The notes under the pieces: generated by a model
What the model was told of the DNA's origin: nothing
Databases searched by the model: none
Seen by the model: the letters and a program-made list of their open reading frames with translations, nothing else
Part shown: positions 31,246 to 42,521 of the stretch, in pieces
How the letters are laid out: each line of letters begins with the position of its first letter
Position numbering within the stretch: position 1 is the stretch's first letter
Assembly (NCBI GenBank): GCA_037501455.1
Contig: CM074863.1
Span: 61,857,501-61,921,500, forward strand
Origin: Lantana camara
Lineage: Eukaryota > Streptophyta > Magnoliopsida > Lamiales > Verbenaceae
Direction: 5' to 3'
Length of the DNA: 64,000 nt
Program-made: the position numbers and the translations under genes

Positions 31246-34185
31246 CGATCTTGATTTTCGTGTTTAGTCCAATCGAATCCGATTTAATTTTTCTGAAAAA
31301 TTTTATTTATTAAATTTGAATTATTTTTGAAATAATTGTTTAAATTGGGATTTTAAAATTTTAAGCGATTTAAATTTTGGAAAAATTACAATCTTTATTT
31401 TCTGAAAATATTGAAAGAATAAAATTGTTAATTTTCAAAAATTAATTGGAATTTTATTAGTTTGTTGTTTTTCGGGTTTTATTGAAAAGACTCTTGAACA
31501 AGAATTGCATCTAAGTCGTGTGTTAAGCTATTAGAGCTTAAAGCAAGAATTTTAATTTATTGGTTAAATTTAAATTCTTGCTATTTATGCATGTTAGGTG
31601 ATCATGGGTTTAGACTTATATATGGTTTTAATTTATGCACATGAATGGTTTAAATTGGGGTTGGAGCCCTATAGTTGCGTTTTTCAATTGAGGTTGGAGC
31701 CTCACTTATGTGCGTACTGTTATGTGATTTATTATGTGGCTTTCCATATTGCTGTTTTTTAGGCCGGGGTATGCCCCGTGTAATTGTCTAAGGCCAATAT
31801 GAAGATTGAGCCTTATTACTTTATGTCTTTTTCTTTTTATTGTAATTTAAGAGTAGAGATAGGTGGTGAGGTTTTGTTTTCATTTTGGAGACAATGCACC
31901 CATGGAGTAAGATGGACCACATTCAAGTAACAAGGAGGCAGGCCATAAGTGAAGACCCCTCAAAATGTTAGGGAGGGGAATCTCAGTTGTAAAAATGTAA
32001 TAGAGATAGGGCTCGTATTTTGTTACCGCTTTTCCTTATGTGATTTAAACTGTTTATGTGGCATGTATGTTAGAACTTGTGATTGTGGAGTGGCTCCCAC
32101 ATATCACGCATAAGATAGGTAGAACCCATGATCATCACATGTTTGTATCATGCTAGGACATGTTATCTGTTTATGCGCTTGTTTGAAATGCATTTAAGTT
32201 GTACTTGCATTAATCAAGACTAATAAAATTGGATAACATATATGTTGGTGAGGTCGAACCGAACAACTCTTCGGTTGATTCGAAAATTCCCATTAAATAT
32301 TAAGTTCATTTCGAATAATAGGTATTTAATTCGAGATGCAAATTTTGAATTAAATTCCTAGCATTCCATCAATAGGTTTTAAGTTTAGTAAGTAAAGCTA
32401 GTTATTGTCCGCGAGTCGTGGGATAGCTAGTGGAGCTTATTAGTTCTTAGTTACCTAATTGATCATTTTAAATGATCAATATTTCTTGGTTAATTTTGGC
32501 AAGAGCGATGTCCACGAGTCGTGAGTCGTTCGAACTAAGTTTTGATCATGATCTTATGATTGATGGGTCTAACTTAACGCCTAAGTAAATATGGATGTCG
32601 CACGAGTCGTGGGTCCATACTGAAAGATAGGTGATGCAAAAACAATTACTAAGAGTTCTAAAGGTGTTAGAATTGGTAGGTTGTACCTACCTAGGGTTTT
32701 ACTTAGAATGTCCGCGAGTCGTGGGTTCGAGGTAAAATGCTTAGGATCTTAGTACCCATTGCGAAACGCGTTCCTCTTAGATCTTTGGGAATCATAGATC
32801 TTTGAAAAACAGTGGGAGCTACATTAGATTAAAGACCTTATCTTTTGTATATCGTTATAATTCAGCATGCTCACATTTTCTCTGCTTAGCATTTAGGTTG
32901 TAGTTCTGTGGTTCTCTAAAATATGAAATGCAAACCCATTCGTATCCATCCTTAAGTCAAACAAGTTGACTAAGTCCTAACTAACTCTAAAAAGGCTTCG
33001 GATCCTAAAATTCATTTTAGAATCCGAAAAGAGAAATTGTTCTCTACAAGGCGAGATTTTCCTTTACTTGAAAATTCGTCCCGGGCCAAAAGAGAAGCAA
33101 CCTGAGGTGATAGGATTTTTCCAAACCACTTAAGAGCAATTGAACCACCTCATAAAAATGTTACAAGGTATAACATTATGGAATCATTCAATATTCCAAA
33201 TGAGGAAACAAGTGCACACGAACAAGGTCTAAAGATCTTATTTGAAGATCTTATGGTCTCGATCATCAACTGAGAAAAGAGTTCTCAATGCACTGATTGC
33301 TTACATTGCTTCCACTATCATTCAAACCCTTTATGCTCAACTAGAATGATGCTAATGTAGCATAGTTAATAATGGTTGAGAGCATCCTTAAGAAGGAATA
33401 AAAGGTTATGATGGTTAATTCTTCTTCTAAACTCACTAAGTTAAAGGCTTGAAGGCCTAAAGAAGAAGAAACCCTTAAGAGCCCATTAGAGGGGCATGTA
33501 AGGGGTACGCCCGAAAGACACTAGAGATCAGATAGGACGTTTGCTTTTATGGTAGCAAATAAGGACTTCGAAAGGGAACTGCAAAGAGTATGAGTACTCT
33601 GAAATGTTACCTCGTTTAGTAATTCTACTAGGAATAGAATTCACTAGTCTTGAGTAAATTCTGCATAATCCGTTCCGCAAAGACTCAAGGCACTAATGTT
33701 CTGAACATACAAACGAGATAACAAAAGTAAGTGAGATGACAAAGCTTCGAATTACTTTGGAATGTTGAGATATAAAAGGATTAGCAAGTCAGACACCTTA
33801 GGATCATTCTATGAAAATGAACCTATAGAGTTGACTTTCTGTAAATCCTGTCTTGTGGGAAGCGTTCCTGAATCTCGTTTATAAGAAACGTGGAACGTTC
33901 CAAAAATTATAGTGGATTTCGATCCATGCTGATGAGTGTAAGATGCTTAATGTAAGCACTAGATACAATCGTCAGTTTAATCATTATGAATGAATATACT
34001 TGTTGAAGTACAAATTCGAAACTTATATGAAATTCTTAGAATTTCAAAAGGAGGTTAGGAACAGAAGTAGTCATAAGTTATAGGTAAATCGATATGATCG
34101 AGATAGCCAATATCTTAGCAACTAATTCCTTAGTCATCTTAGAGATAATAGGATTATCTCTCAGTAAGCTAATTCGAGAACACCT
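31246..34185 (+). other. Copia leader and gag region, no readable gene
   Basis: About 2.9 kb with stops in all frames. It contains copia-like non-coding leader shared with 41910-42521 and 56755-57490, including 'CGAGTCGTGGG' repeats at 32407-32720. Any gag is beyond recognition by eye. Confidence 0.6.
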
Positions 34186-36125
34186 TAGTGTTTCCGAATG
34201 AGGGAATGAAACCTAATAGGATATGGTCCATTCCATAGTAAGCTTTACTGACTTACAATCATTCTAGGAATAAACTCCTAGAATATGCAGTTAGAGATTT
34301 TAAATTTAGTACCTTCCAAAATCAGTCCTTTAGTTACACTATGCAATGTGACATACTAAATTCCCTAATTATTCTTATCCAAGAATTTAATGGAATCCTC
34401 TTAAGTGAAGAGGATAGTGGGAGATAAGCTTGAAACGAGTTCAAGTTTATACAATAATATAGGATATCATTTCTGCGATTCCCTTGGACAAAGGTTGGTT
34501 TTCTCAAGGAATGTACCTTTCTTAAGGAATCGTTCCTGTAGAAGAAGAAAGGCAAGCAAGCAGACCTCAAAGAAATTTGAGGATAAATATCCACGCCGCA
34601 TATAGAAGAAACGAGCCCATCTGATAAAACTTAGCCCAATTTTAGAGTATGTACACATGTGAAACCCTTCTCTTAAGACGTGTTTAGAACGTGTTCCTAG
34701 ATAGCCAAGGAATTACTTGAAGAGGAGACACTATCAGATTTGGAATCTGAGTAGTGTAAGCAAGCCTTGAAATCCAATATGGATTCCATATACTCAAACC
34801 AAGTTTTGACCTTGGTTGATCCACCTGATAGGATCAAGCTCGTGGAGATTCGAGTAAATGGAAAGCATTACAACCTTCTTGACGATTGAAATGCAAAAGT
34901 CCATTTGGATTATGTTTACCACATCCTCATATTCTAACTATGAGATATGATAAATGAATATGAGAACTATCTTGTTCAATATGAGATTGAAAAAGACTGA
35001 AATAAGGTATTTCTATAAATCTCATATTCAGTGGGAGTATGCATAGGGTATGCAAATCCCTAAGTCAATCTGTGGATTGATAAAGGCTTCTAGGAGTTAG
35101 ACAATTCGATTCCACAGTCAAATCGTTTGACACAAATGGAAGTCGAATAAGTCTCAGAGTGTACATATGAAAGTTAGTGATGTAAGAGTTAATTTTTGGT
35201 TCTTTAGAAGACGACATCCTTCTCATTAGGAATGTCAAAAGGATAACGTGAAAGTTACCAATTCTTGTTTAAGAAACAATTTGACATGAAAGATCTTAGT
35301 GATTATCCTAAATTCTCGACATTCAGATCTATAGAAGATAGATCTAAGAGAATAAAAGGATTATCACAAAATGAGTACATAACCATAATACTAAAAGGAG
35401 TTTAGTATGGATAATGAAACATCTCTTTTGAAGAGTATGTGTCCTAAGATAACTTTAAGAAAGTTAGAATGTCCAAAATCCCTTTAAGTGAATGGGTGCA
35501 TAATGTATGAACAGTTATGTAATAAATTAGATATGGCGCAACAGTAAGCGTAGTAGGCCGAATCTAATATGACCTCAGAGAAGGTCATTAGATTTCTGTA
35601 AAGGATGTCCTCAGAGTACTTGAGAAGAAATGAGGATATGTATTAGTTTACAGAGCCCAAAAGATCTTGTTGTTAGAAGGATATTTGATGTAACCATTCA
35701 TCAAACATAGATGATTATGAAATCATTGAAAGGATACAACTTCTACCAGAATGGTAATGCAATGTGTTGGAAAGGGGTTCCAAGGACGGACATTGCAAAA
35801 CTCGACTATTGTAGTTGAGAACTTAGTCGTATTATATAACGCTAAGTTAAGTGTTTGGGTAAGAAACTCCATCTAACTAGTTAGATGAAGTTCCTAGCAT
35901 GAAACAACACCATTATCATAACGTATGATTAAATGGATGGTTGCTCAAGTACGAGAACCAAGACCTCACCAAGAGACTGAACACGTGATTACGAATCACT
36001 TTATAAGGAAAAGGTGTTTCCTAAGAGATGTGTAAACAAGAGGGTCGCATCAGCAGAGAATATAGCAGATCCACTTTGGAAACGCCCAAAGTCAATAGGC
36101 TCTCAAAGTGCATCTTGAGAAGATG
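34186..36125 (+). pseudogene. pol: Copia pol remnant (integrase to RNase H)
   Basis: Pieces in the correct order, in shifting frames. 34190-34330: integrase C-terminal part (..DMVRSM.SFTDL, LGINSLEYAVR). 34800-34880: start of RT (LVDPPDRIKLV). 35207-35227: EDDILLI, a mutated YVDD active site. 35290-35400: FDMKDL...RDRSKRIKGLSQNEYI. 35700-35790: RNase H region (NGNAMCWK). 35945-36090: 'REPRPHQETEHVI' and VASAENIADP. Many stops and indels and large gaps. It is clearly Ty1/copia from domain order (integrase before RT) and could not make enzyme. Confidence 0.82.
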
Positions 36126-36156
36126 GGACTTAGAGTACCTAAATGGCTTTTACGGG

Positions 36157-36167
36157 CAAGTGGGAGA
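36157..36167 (+). other. Polypurine tract of the copia element
   Basis: CAAGTGGGAGA one base before the 3' LTR; the standard tract of plant copia elements. Confidence 0.9.
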
Positions 36168-36168
36168 T

Positions 36169-38427
36169 TGTTAGGAATAGTGCCCTAGAAAGCCGATTAG
36201 TCATAATCCGTTTTGGGACTTTCCTAGTATCACAGACAATCTTTGAATAATATACGATTGATTAACATCATAGGCAAACACTTCTTTATATGCTCTTGTT
36301 TGGTATGCGTTTACTTTAGCTGTGCATGTATGAGAACTCCCCTAATCCTGATGACTTTAGGACTCTACCATTTCGGTGAAATGGTTCATGAAACGAGCCC
36401 TATATCACATAAGTCATGATTAGTAAAATACTCCAACCCGATGAGTCCTACAGACAGTGGGAGTGTCAACCTGACTCCTCTAAGGCTTGCTTGTGGCATC
36501 ACGCCCTCAAGAAGGACCACCTTGTTTCATGGAGGTGCAAAGTGTATAGTTGATACGTGCATGATACATGAGGGTGCTTACTTCAATAAGTAAGTTCGCT
36601 GAGGTGCCCCGTGTGAGAAGATCCCTAAATGGGAAAGGAAGTTTCTATTTCAGGAAATGGAAACTTCCAGATTAGGAAATATCTCATGAGTCATTGATGT
36701 GATTGATTGATCCTTAGACTTGAGGTTCCATGTCACTTTATGAGTTAACTCTGTAGTCTTTGGTATAAGTTTTAAAGGGTGTCGCCTTAGACAACTGATT
36801 CAAGGCTTATGCTGGGGCTGCACAAGTGACTCATGAAAGTGAATGAGAATCAAGAAAGGACCTACACTTGCATATGCAAGGTGATCTCTTATTGTGTGAG
36901 TCATTCATATGCCATATGGAGTCCTTGGCCAAGGCAGTAGATCAAGACATCAAGAAAAGGGTTTCTTGGATTGAGATCAAATGGATATGAAATGCACTTA
37001 GCTTTAAGACCAGATTATTAGGGTTCTAATTATTCTCTTACCCTAGATCTTGGTTGAGAGATAATTAGTAGGAGGATTGTATCTCACATGAATCAATGAC
37101 TTAAAGGTTCTGTCGAATCCGAACATTCCAATTCAGCTAGGGGTTAAACACCTGTTGCTAGACTATGGTCGTTTAATCTGTGGACTGATTAATTAATTAG
37201 TGAATTAATTAATTAGGGTCACTGCTAATTGAATTGAGAACCTAGAGGGTCACACACAACAACTTGGTTACATGAGTTGAGGCTTTAAAATGATTAAACG
37301 AGTTAATCGGGCCAAAGGGTTCCACACGTGTGGGTCACGTGCGTGACACGTGTCCTTCATGGACACGTGTGCATGTGCGTGGATATTTATTTGGTGATTA
37401 AATAATTAATGTGTTAATTATTTAATAGACTTTGGTTTAATTTTGAATTAAAAAGAAAGTCTTATTTTGGAGAAAAATAATCTAGTTAATTAATTGTGAA
37501 TTAATTAATTAGATAAAATAAGTTATTTATTTTAAATAAATAAAGTATAAAATTATCCAAAAATAGTTTGGATATTTTAGCTCTCTTAAAAGTTGATTTG
37601 AATTTGAATTCAAAGTCAAAGTTGGAAATTACTTGATGATCCAGTAATAGGAGAGAGGGACCAAATCCTTGCCCCATAAGGACTAGGTTCGACGTCCCTC
37701 TCCCTCTCCTATATATAGAGCTCCCCTTAGAGCTAATCGAGAATTCTTTTGGTTCATGTGTTGAACACCATCCTTTCTCCAAGATAATCGAAACCCTAGG
37801 TTAAGCCTAAACACTAACTAGAGAACTAGCATCCTTACTAGTTAGATTGTAGCCAAGTTGGTGGACTATCTCTAGAGAGCTTCAAGTTAGAAGTTTTGAA
37901 GATTCGAGCTTTACCAAAAAGGGGGGATCAAGGAAAACGATCAGAAGGGATGATGAAACGATTCTGAACCCAACATGAAACGAATGAAAAAAAACGAACC
38001 AAAGAAGATGGCGAAAACCGTTCGTCCATATACTGAAGGATGAATTTTTTCACGAGGGTTTTGTGACTGGAAGTTTTCTACTTTCACAAAATTGGTTTCC
38101 GAAGGTAGTTTCAATCATCTCTTTCTCGTTTCATGTTTCTTTCTTTATGTTGTATTGTTAAGAACTTCTATAACACGATTTGAATCCAGGTTGGTGTGGA
38201 TTGTTATCCCTACAATGGATTCTGAAGTGGAAAGAGACTTTCGAGGAACGGGTTTGCCATTACCGCATGAAGCGCGTTTGAGGGCGGCTCAAAACGTGTC
38301 AAGAAAGCTACTACCCAAGTGAGTTTCTTGATCTCTACGAATTTGGATACACGATTGTGAGTCCAAGATCCTTTTGTTGGGAAATTTTTTTTAAATTCCG
38401 CTGCTTTCTGATTCCTGTTTTCCAACA
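36169..38427 (+). repeat. Copia 3' LTR
   Basis: TGTTAGGAATAG...TTCCAACA. Four CACGTG cores at 37325, 37336, 37347 and 37364; TATATATAG at 37710-37718. Confidence 0.93.
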
Positions 38428-38432
38428 TTGAC

Positions 38433-38897
38433 TCGTTCGAGGCTTGCTCGTGTGATCACGCCCTTAAGAAGGACCACCTTATTTCATGGGAGGAAAAGTG
38501 TATTGTTGATATGTGCGTGATACATGGGGGTGCTTACTTATTCTAAGTGAGTACACTGAGGTGTCCCGTGTTAGAAGATTCTTAAATGGGAAAGGAAGTT
38601 TCTATTTCTAGAAATAAAAACTTCCAGATTAGGAAATGTCTCACGAGTCATTGCTATGATTAAGTGATCTTTAGACTTGAGATTCTATGGATACTTTATA
38701 AGCTAACTCTTTAGTCTTAGGTTTGACCTTTAAAGGGTGTCGTCTTAGACAACTGATTCAAAGCTAATGCTGGGGCTGCACAAGTGGCACATGAATGTAT
38801 ATGAGAATCGATAGAGGACTTACACTTGCATTAGCAAGTTGATCTCTTATTGTGTAAGTCATTCATATACCATCTAGGAGTCCTTGGCCAAGGTAGT
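38433..38897 (+). mobile_element. Copia 2 LTR, second segment
   Basis: Continues 28384 after the TTGAC duplication and aligns with 28690-29150 of the young LTR. It is broken at 38897 by the gypsy-type element; the LTR's middle ~1.2 kb is not seen again. Confidence 0.8.
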
Positions 38898-39394
38898 TGA
38901 TACGAACTCCACGTACTTGCCGTGAAACCCTATACCAATACTTGGAGTTCTTGATTTTCGATCGTCCACTTCAACGTTAAAAATAGAGGAGTGTGACCCG
39001 TTTGCTATAATGAGCAAGGAACCAACACTATCAGATTTGATAAGTAATGCACCCCGTCGACTATAATGAGTCGGAAATGACATTATCCGGTGGAGGTTTG
39101 AAACTCCGGTGTCGTTCAACTAAGAACTTGTGAGTATAACTCACTTGAATCACAATTCATTCATTTTTTGACTTAATATTTCGAACTACAAGACTGGAAT
39201 ATAAAGATGCATGCATGGAAACCTAAGAGACACTAGAATACTAAAGGACACAAGCTATTCCCGCCACTTGCCATGAAGGCTTACAAAAGTGGGCTTAAAT
39301 AAACTAATATGCAGCTAAATAATGGTAAAATAAAGGCCCAAATAATACTATAATAGGCTTAGGGCCGAATTACATCATTTCCACACTTTGGACT

Positions 39395-39722
39395 TTAGGA
39401 ATTGGACATAAAAACATTGAAGTATTCTGAATTTGGTTCAGCAGCCCATCTTGAAGGTTGGAGTCCAGTTTGAGCAAATTGGTTTAAGAGATTTCCAACT
39501 TCCTCTTGGATAATTTTGGCCCGAGCTCTTGTAATTGGACCACCATAACTTTGTTCCATTTGTATGCTATCTTCTTGAGTTGTGGATCGGTCCAGCTCTT
39601 CATTTGGGACAAGATATGGCCGCGGTTCATCATGATTCACATCATTCCGATTCCTATCATTCTCCCCTTCTTGAAAAAAGATTCGTCCTCGAATCTGGAT
39701 CAAGATAATCATCTCACAAAAC
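39395..39722 (-). pseudogene. Gypsy pol C-terminal tail crossing the polypurine tract into the LTR
   Basis: The frame reads RGRIFFQEGENDRNRND.. and ends with GPITRARAKIIQEEV..., the type of C-terminal tail of some gypsy polyproteins. The QEGEND codons are the polypurine tract itself, and the rest is inside the 3' LTR. Hence the same tail is also readable in the 5' LTR (41064-40804). The rest of pol is missing. Confidence 0.7.
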
Positions 39723-40227
39723 AAATAGCCCCTTTTATTTCTCAAAGTAGATCTAAAACCGAAAATGAAATACACCAAAGTTGTCTGTTTTTTCTAATTT
39801 TTTTTTTCCTTCTTTTTTCTTTCTTTTCAACTTCTCTTTTTTTTTCCTCCCTTTTCACATTATTTACTCTCAATTCTTTGAAGAAAGTCACCAGAAGTTT
39901 CAAATCCCCCAACTAAATAATCCCTTAAGATGAATCAAAAAGGGTGCGAAAAACTGACACAAATGAAACCGTTTAGATGATGCAAACAAACGTATCTATG
40001 TGATTTGAATATTACCGAAACAAAGCTACCCCCCCTTTTTTTTAACGCGACTTTTACTTCTCTTTTTGTGTGCGTTTTAAGCCTTTTTCGTAGTTTCTCC
40101 TTTTTTTTTTTTTGAAGAAATTTTTTTTTTTTTTTGCCTTTTTCGATTTTTTTTGCAGCAATATAACAATAATGAAAAGAAATTATACAAAAGATAAAAG
40201 ATACGGATACATAACCTTGGATGGAAA

Positions 40228-40246
40228 CCTAAGCTCTAGATACCAA
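40228..40246 (-). other. Primer binding site (variant) of the small gypsy-type element
   Basis: TGGTATCTAGAGCTTAGG on the minus strand directly inside the right LTR; initiator-Met-like with one extra T. Confidence 0.65.
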
Positions 40247-40324
40247 ATGATACGAACTCCACGTACTTGCCGTGAAACCCTATACCAATACTTGGAGTTC
40301 TTGATTTTCGATCGTCCACTTCAA

Positions 40325-40450
40325 GGTTAAAATAGAGGAGTGTGACCCGTTTGCTATAATGAGCAAGGAACCAACACTATCAGATTTGAATTATAGGAGT
40401 GTGACCCGTTTGCTATAATGAGCAAGGAACCAACACTATCAGATTTGATA
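40325..40450. repeat. ~60-bp tandem duplication in the right LTR only
   Basis: The stretch from 'GGAGTGTGACCCG' to 'ATCAGATTTGA' occurs twice in a row here and once in the left LTR (38985-39041). It accounts for the length difference of the LTRs (821 versus 762 bp). Confidence 0.88.
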
Positions 40451-41068
40451 AGTAATGCACCCCGTCGACTATAATGAGTCGGGAAATGACATTATCCGGT
40501 GGAGGTTTGAAACTCCGGTGTCGTTCAACTAAGAACTTGTGAGTATAACTCACTTGAATCAAAATTCATTCATTTTTTGACTGAATATTTCGAACTACAA
40601 GGCTGGAATATAAAGATGCATGCATGGAAACCTAAGAGACACTAGAATACTAAAGGACACAAGCTATTCCCGCCACTTGCCATGAAGGCTTACAAAAGTG
40701 GGCTTAAATAAACTAATATGCAGCTAAATAATGATAAAATAAAGGCCCAAATAATACTATAATAGGCTTAGGGCCGAATTACATCATTTCCACACTTTGG
40801 ACTTTAGGAATTGGACATAAAAACATTGAAATATTCTGAATTTGGTTCAGCAGCCCATCTTGAAGGTTGGAGTCCAGTTTGAGCAAATTGGTTTAAGAGA
40901 TTTCCAACTTCCTCTTGGATAATTTTGGCCCGAGCTCTTGTAATTGGACCACCATAACTTTGTTCCTTTTGTATGCTATCTTCTTGAGTTGTGGATCGGT
41001 CCAGCGCTTCATTTGGGACAAGATATGGCCGCGGTTCATCATGATTCACATCATTCTGATTCCTATCA

Positions 41069-41239
41069 CCAACCCTCGTGAATAGCGTTCTTGGGCAGCT
41101 AGAGCGTGTCAAGAAAACTACTATCTAAGTGAGTTTCTTGATCTCTACGAATCTGGAAATAGGAATTGCAAGATTGGATTCTTACCTATTGGGAAAAAAT
41201 TTTAAATTTCCGTTGTGTTTCTGTTCTGTTTTCCCAACA
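41069..41239 (+). mobile_element. Copia 2 LTR, terminal segment
   Basis: Aligns with the last ~170 bp of the copia LTR and ends CCCAACA, followed by a primer site. Confidence 0.8.
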
Positions 41240-41241
41240 TG

Positions 41242-41254
41242 TGGTACCAGAGCC
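41242..41254 (+). other. Primer binding site, copia 2 (one mismatch)
   Basis: TGGTACCAGAGCC; T-to-C change against the usual TGGTATCAGAGCC. Confidence 0.82.
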
Positions 41255-42521
41255 ACCTTGCAAGACCTACTTCTGATTCGTCTCAATTATTTTGAATTTG
41301 ATAGAAATTCTTAGGTTTAGATGTGATTGAGTATTCATGAGTTCTTTTAGAAAATCTGAGAAATTGAATCTGTATTTTTCCTGAAAGTTTCTGAAAAAAA
41401 AAATAAAATTGTTTTCTGAAAATATTAATTTGAAACTGTATTTGATCAAACGAATTTATATCGTGTTTTGATTTCTTAGACTGTTTTGATTTTTGAACCA
41501 AAATTACGAAACACGAAATTATATTACAAACGAACAAGGCGAGGCTCGAGCGTGCTAAGGCGCCGCACGCGAAGCCTTACCCTCGCCATCGCTGCCGAGC
41601 ACCTGTCCCGCAACCGCGCGGGACAGCCCGCATCCCCATCCCACATCCGTACAGGACGTCCCGCACATGTATCACGCAACAACCTAGGACAGCCGCCCAA
41701 TAGGTCCCGCATTATTGTTGGAGCGTTTCCTTAGAAAAGCCCGGAAGCAAGCACCCAGCGCCGAGGGTAGAATGAGCAGGGATGCGCGACTAGCGCGCTC
41801 GTTGGCAGCAAGCGCTGCCGGTAGCGTGCGATGCTTGTGCACACGCCTATTGTACCATGCCGCGCCGCGTGCGGGCACTCCATCCGGGCGTTTCGGGCTC
41901 GTGTTTCACGTTTTGTGTTTTTCGTGTTTCAATCCACAAAATCCCGATTTAATTTTACTCTTTTTAAAATCTATTTTATTAAATTAAAAAAAAATAAAAC
42001 ATTTCCTTAAATTGGGATTTTGGTAAATTAAAACGATTTAACTTTTGGGAAAATTACTATCTTTATTTTTGAAATATTGGAAAGGAATAAAATTATTAAT
42101 TTTCAAAAATTAATTGGAACTTTATTAGTTTATTATTTTTGGATTTTATAGAAAAGACTCATGATCAAGAATTAAATCTAAATCTTGTTTTATGTCATTA
42201 GGTCTTAATGCGAAAATTTTAATTTATTGGTAAATTTAAATTCTTGCTAGTTATGCATGTTAGGTGATCATGGTTTTAGTCTTATGAATGGTTTTAATTT
42301 CTGCACATGGATGGTTTAAATTGGGGTTGGAGCCCCATAGTTGCGTTTTTCAATTGGGGTCAGTGCCCCACTTATGTGCGTACTGTTAAGTGTTTATTAT
42401 GTGGCTTTCCATATTACTGTTTTTTAGGCCGAGATATGCCCCGTGTAATTGTCTAAAGCCAATATGAAGATTGAGCCTTATTACTTTATGTCTTTTTCTT
42501 TTTACTGTAATTTAAGAGTAG
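41255..42521 (+). other. Copia 2 leader and interior start
   Basis: Aligns with 30657-31855. The GC-rich block (41520-41905) holds the 9-bp stem CTGTCCCGC (41603-41611) / GCGGGACAG (41618-41626), loop AACCGC. Its interior is interrupted at 42521 by the Athila-like element and resumes at 56755 after losing ~375 bp. Confidence 0.75.

Larger units (their letters stand above)
28385..38427 (+). mobile_element. Complete copia element, young insertion, coding decayed
   Basis: 10,043 bp: LTRs 28385-30641 and 36169-38427 (about 2.26 kb, only a few differences in the first 200 bp), primer site at 30644, polypurine tract at 36157-36167, and perfect TTGAC duplications at 28380-28384 and 38428-38432. It lies inside the LTR of copia 2. 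The interior has no long open frame, only degraded copia pol. Near-identical LTRs mean recent insertion, so the coding decay must predate the move. Confidence 0.95.
38898..41068 (-). mobile_element. Small gypsy-type element with pol tail in its LTR
   Basis: Direct repeats 38898-39659 and 40248-41068 begin TGATACGAAC and end TTCCTATCA on the plus strand. On the minus strand the primer-site-like TGGTATCTAGAGC is beside the right LTR and a polypurine tract AAGAAGGGGAGAA is beside the left LTR, so it is transcribed leftward. The interior is only ~590 bp, mostly T-rich. The flanks (GTAGT / CCAAC) do not match and the surrounding copia LTR lost sequence here, so an insertion-associated deletion is likely. 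Confidence 0.85.

Noticed and set aside
30853..31254. 133-residue open frame in the GC-rich copia leader
   Set aside because: Lack of stops follows from GC-rich composition; other frames are also open, there is no family resemblance, and the same island in the other two copia copies does not keep the frame.
39506..39916. 136-residue plus frame
   Set aside because: Antisense to the gypsy pol tail plus T-rich interior; Phe/Ser/Leu-rich low complexity.
40021..40140. T-runs as a polyA tail of an inserted retrogene
   Set aside because: Several separate T-runs in an AT-rich element interior; no gene body or flanking duplication on either side.
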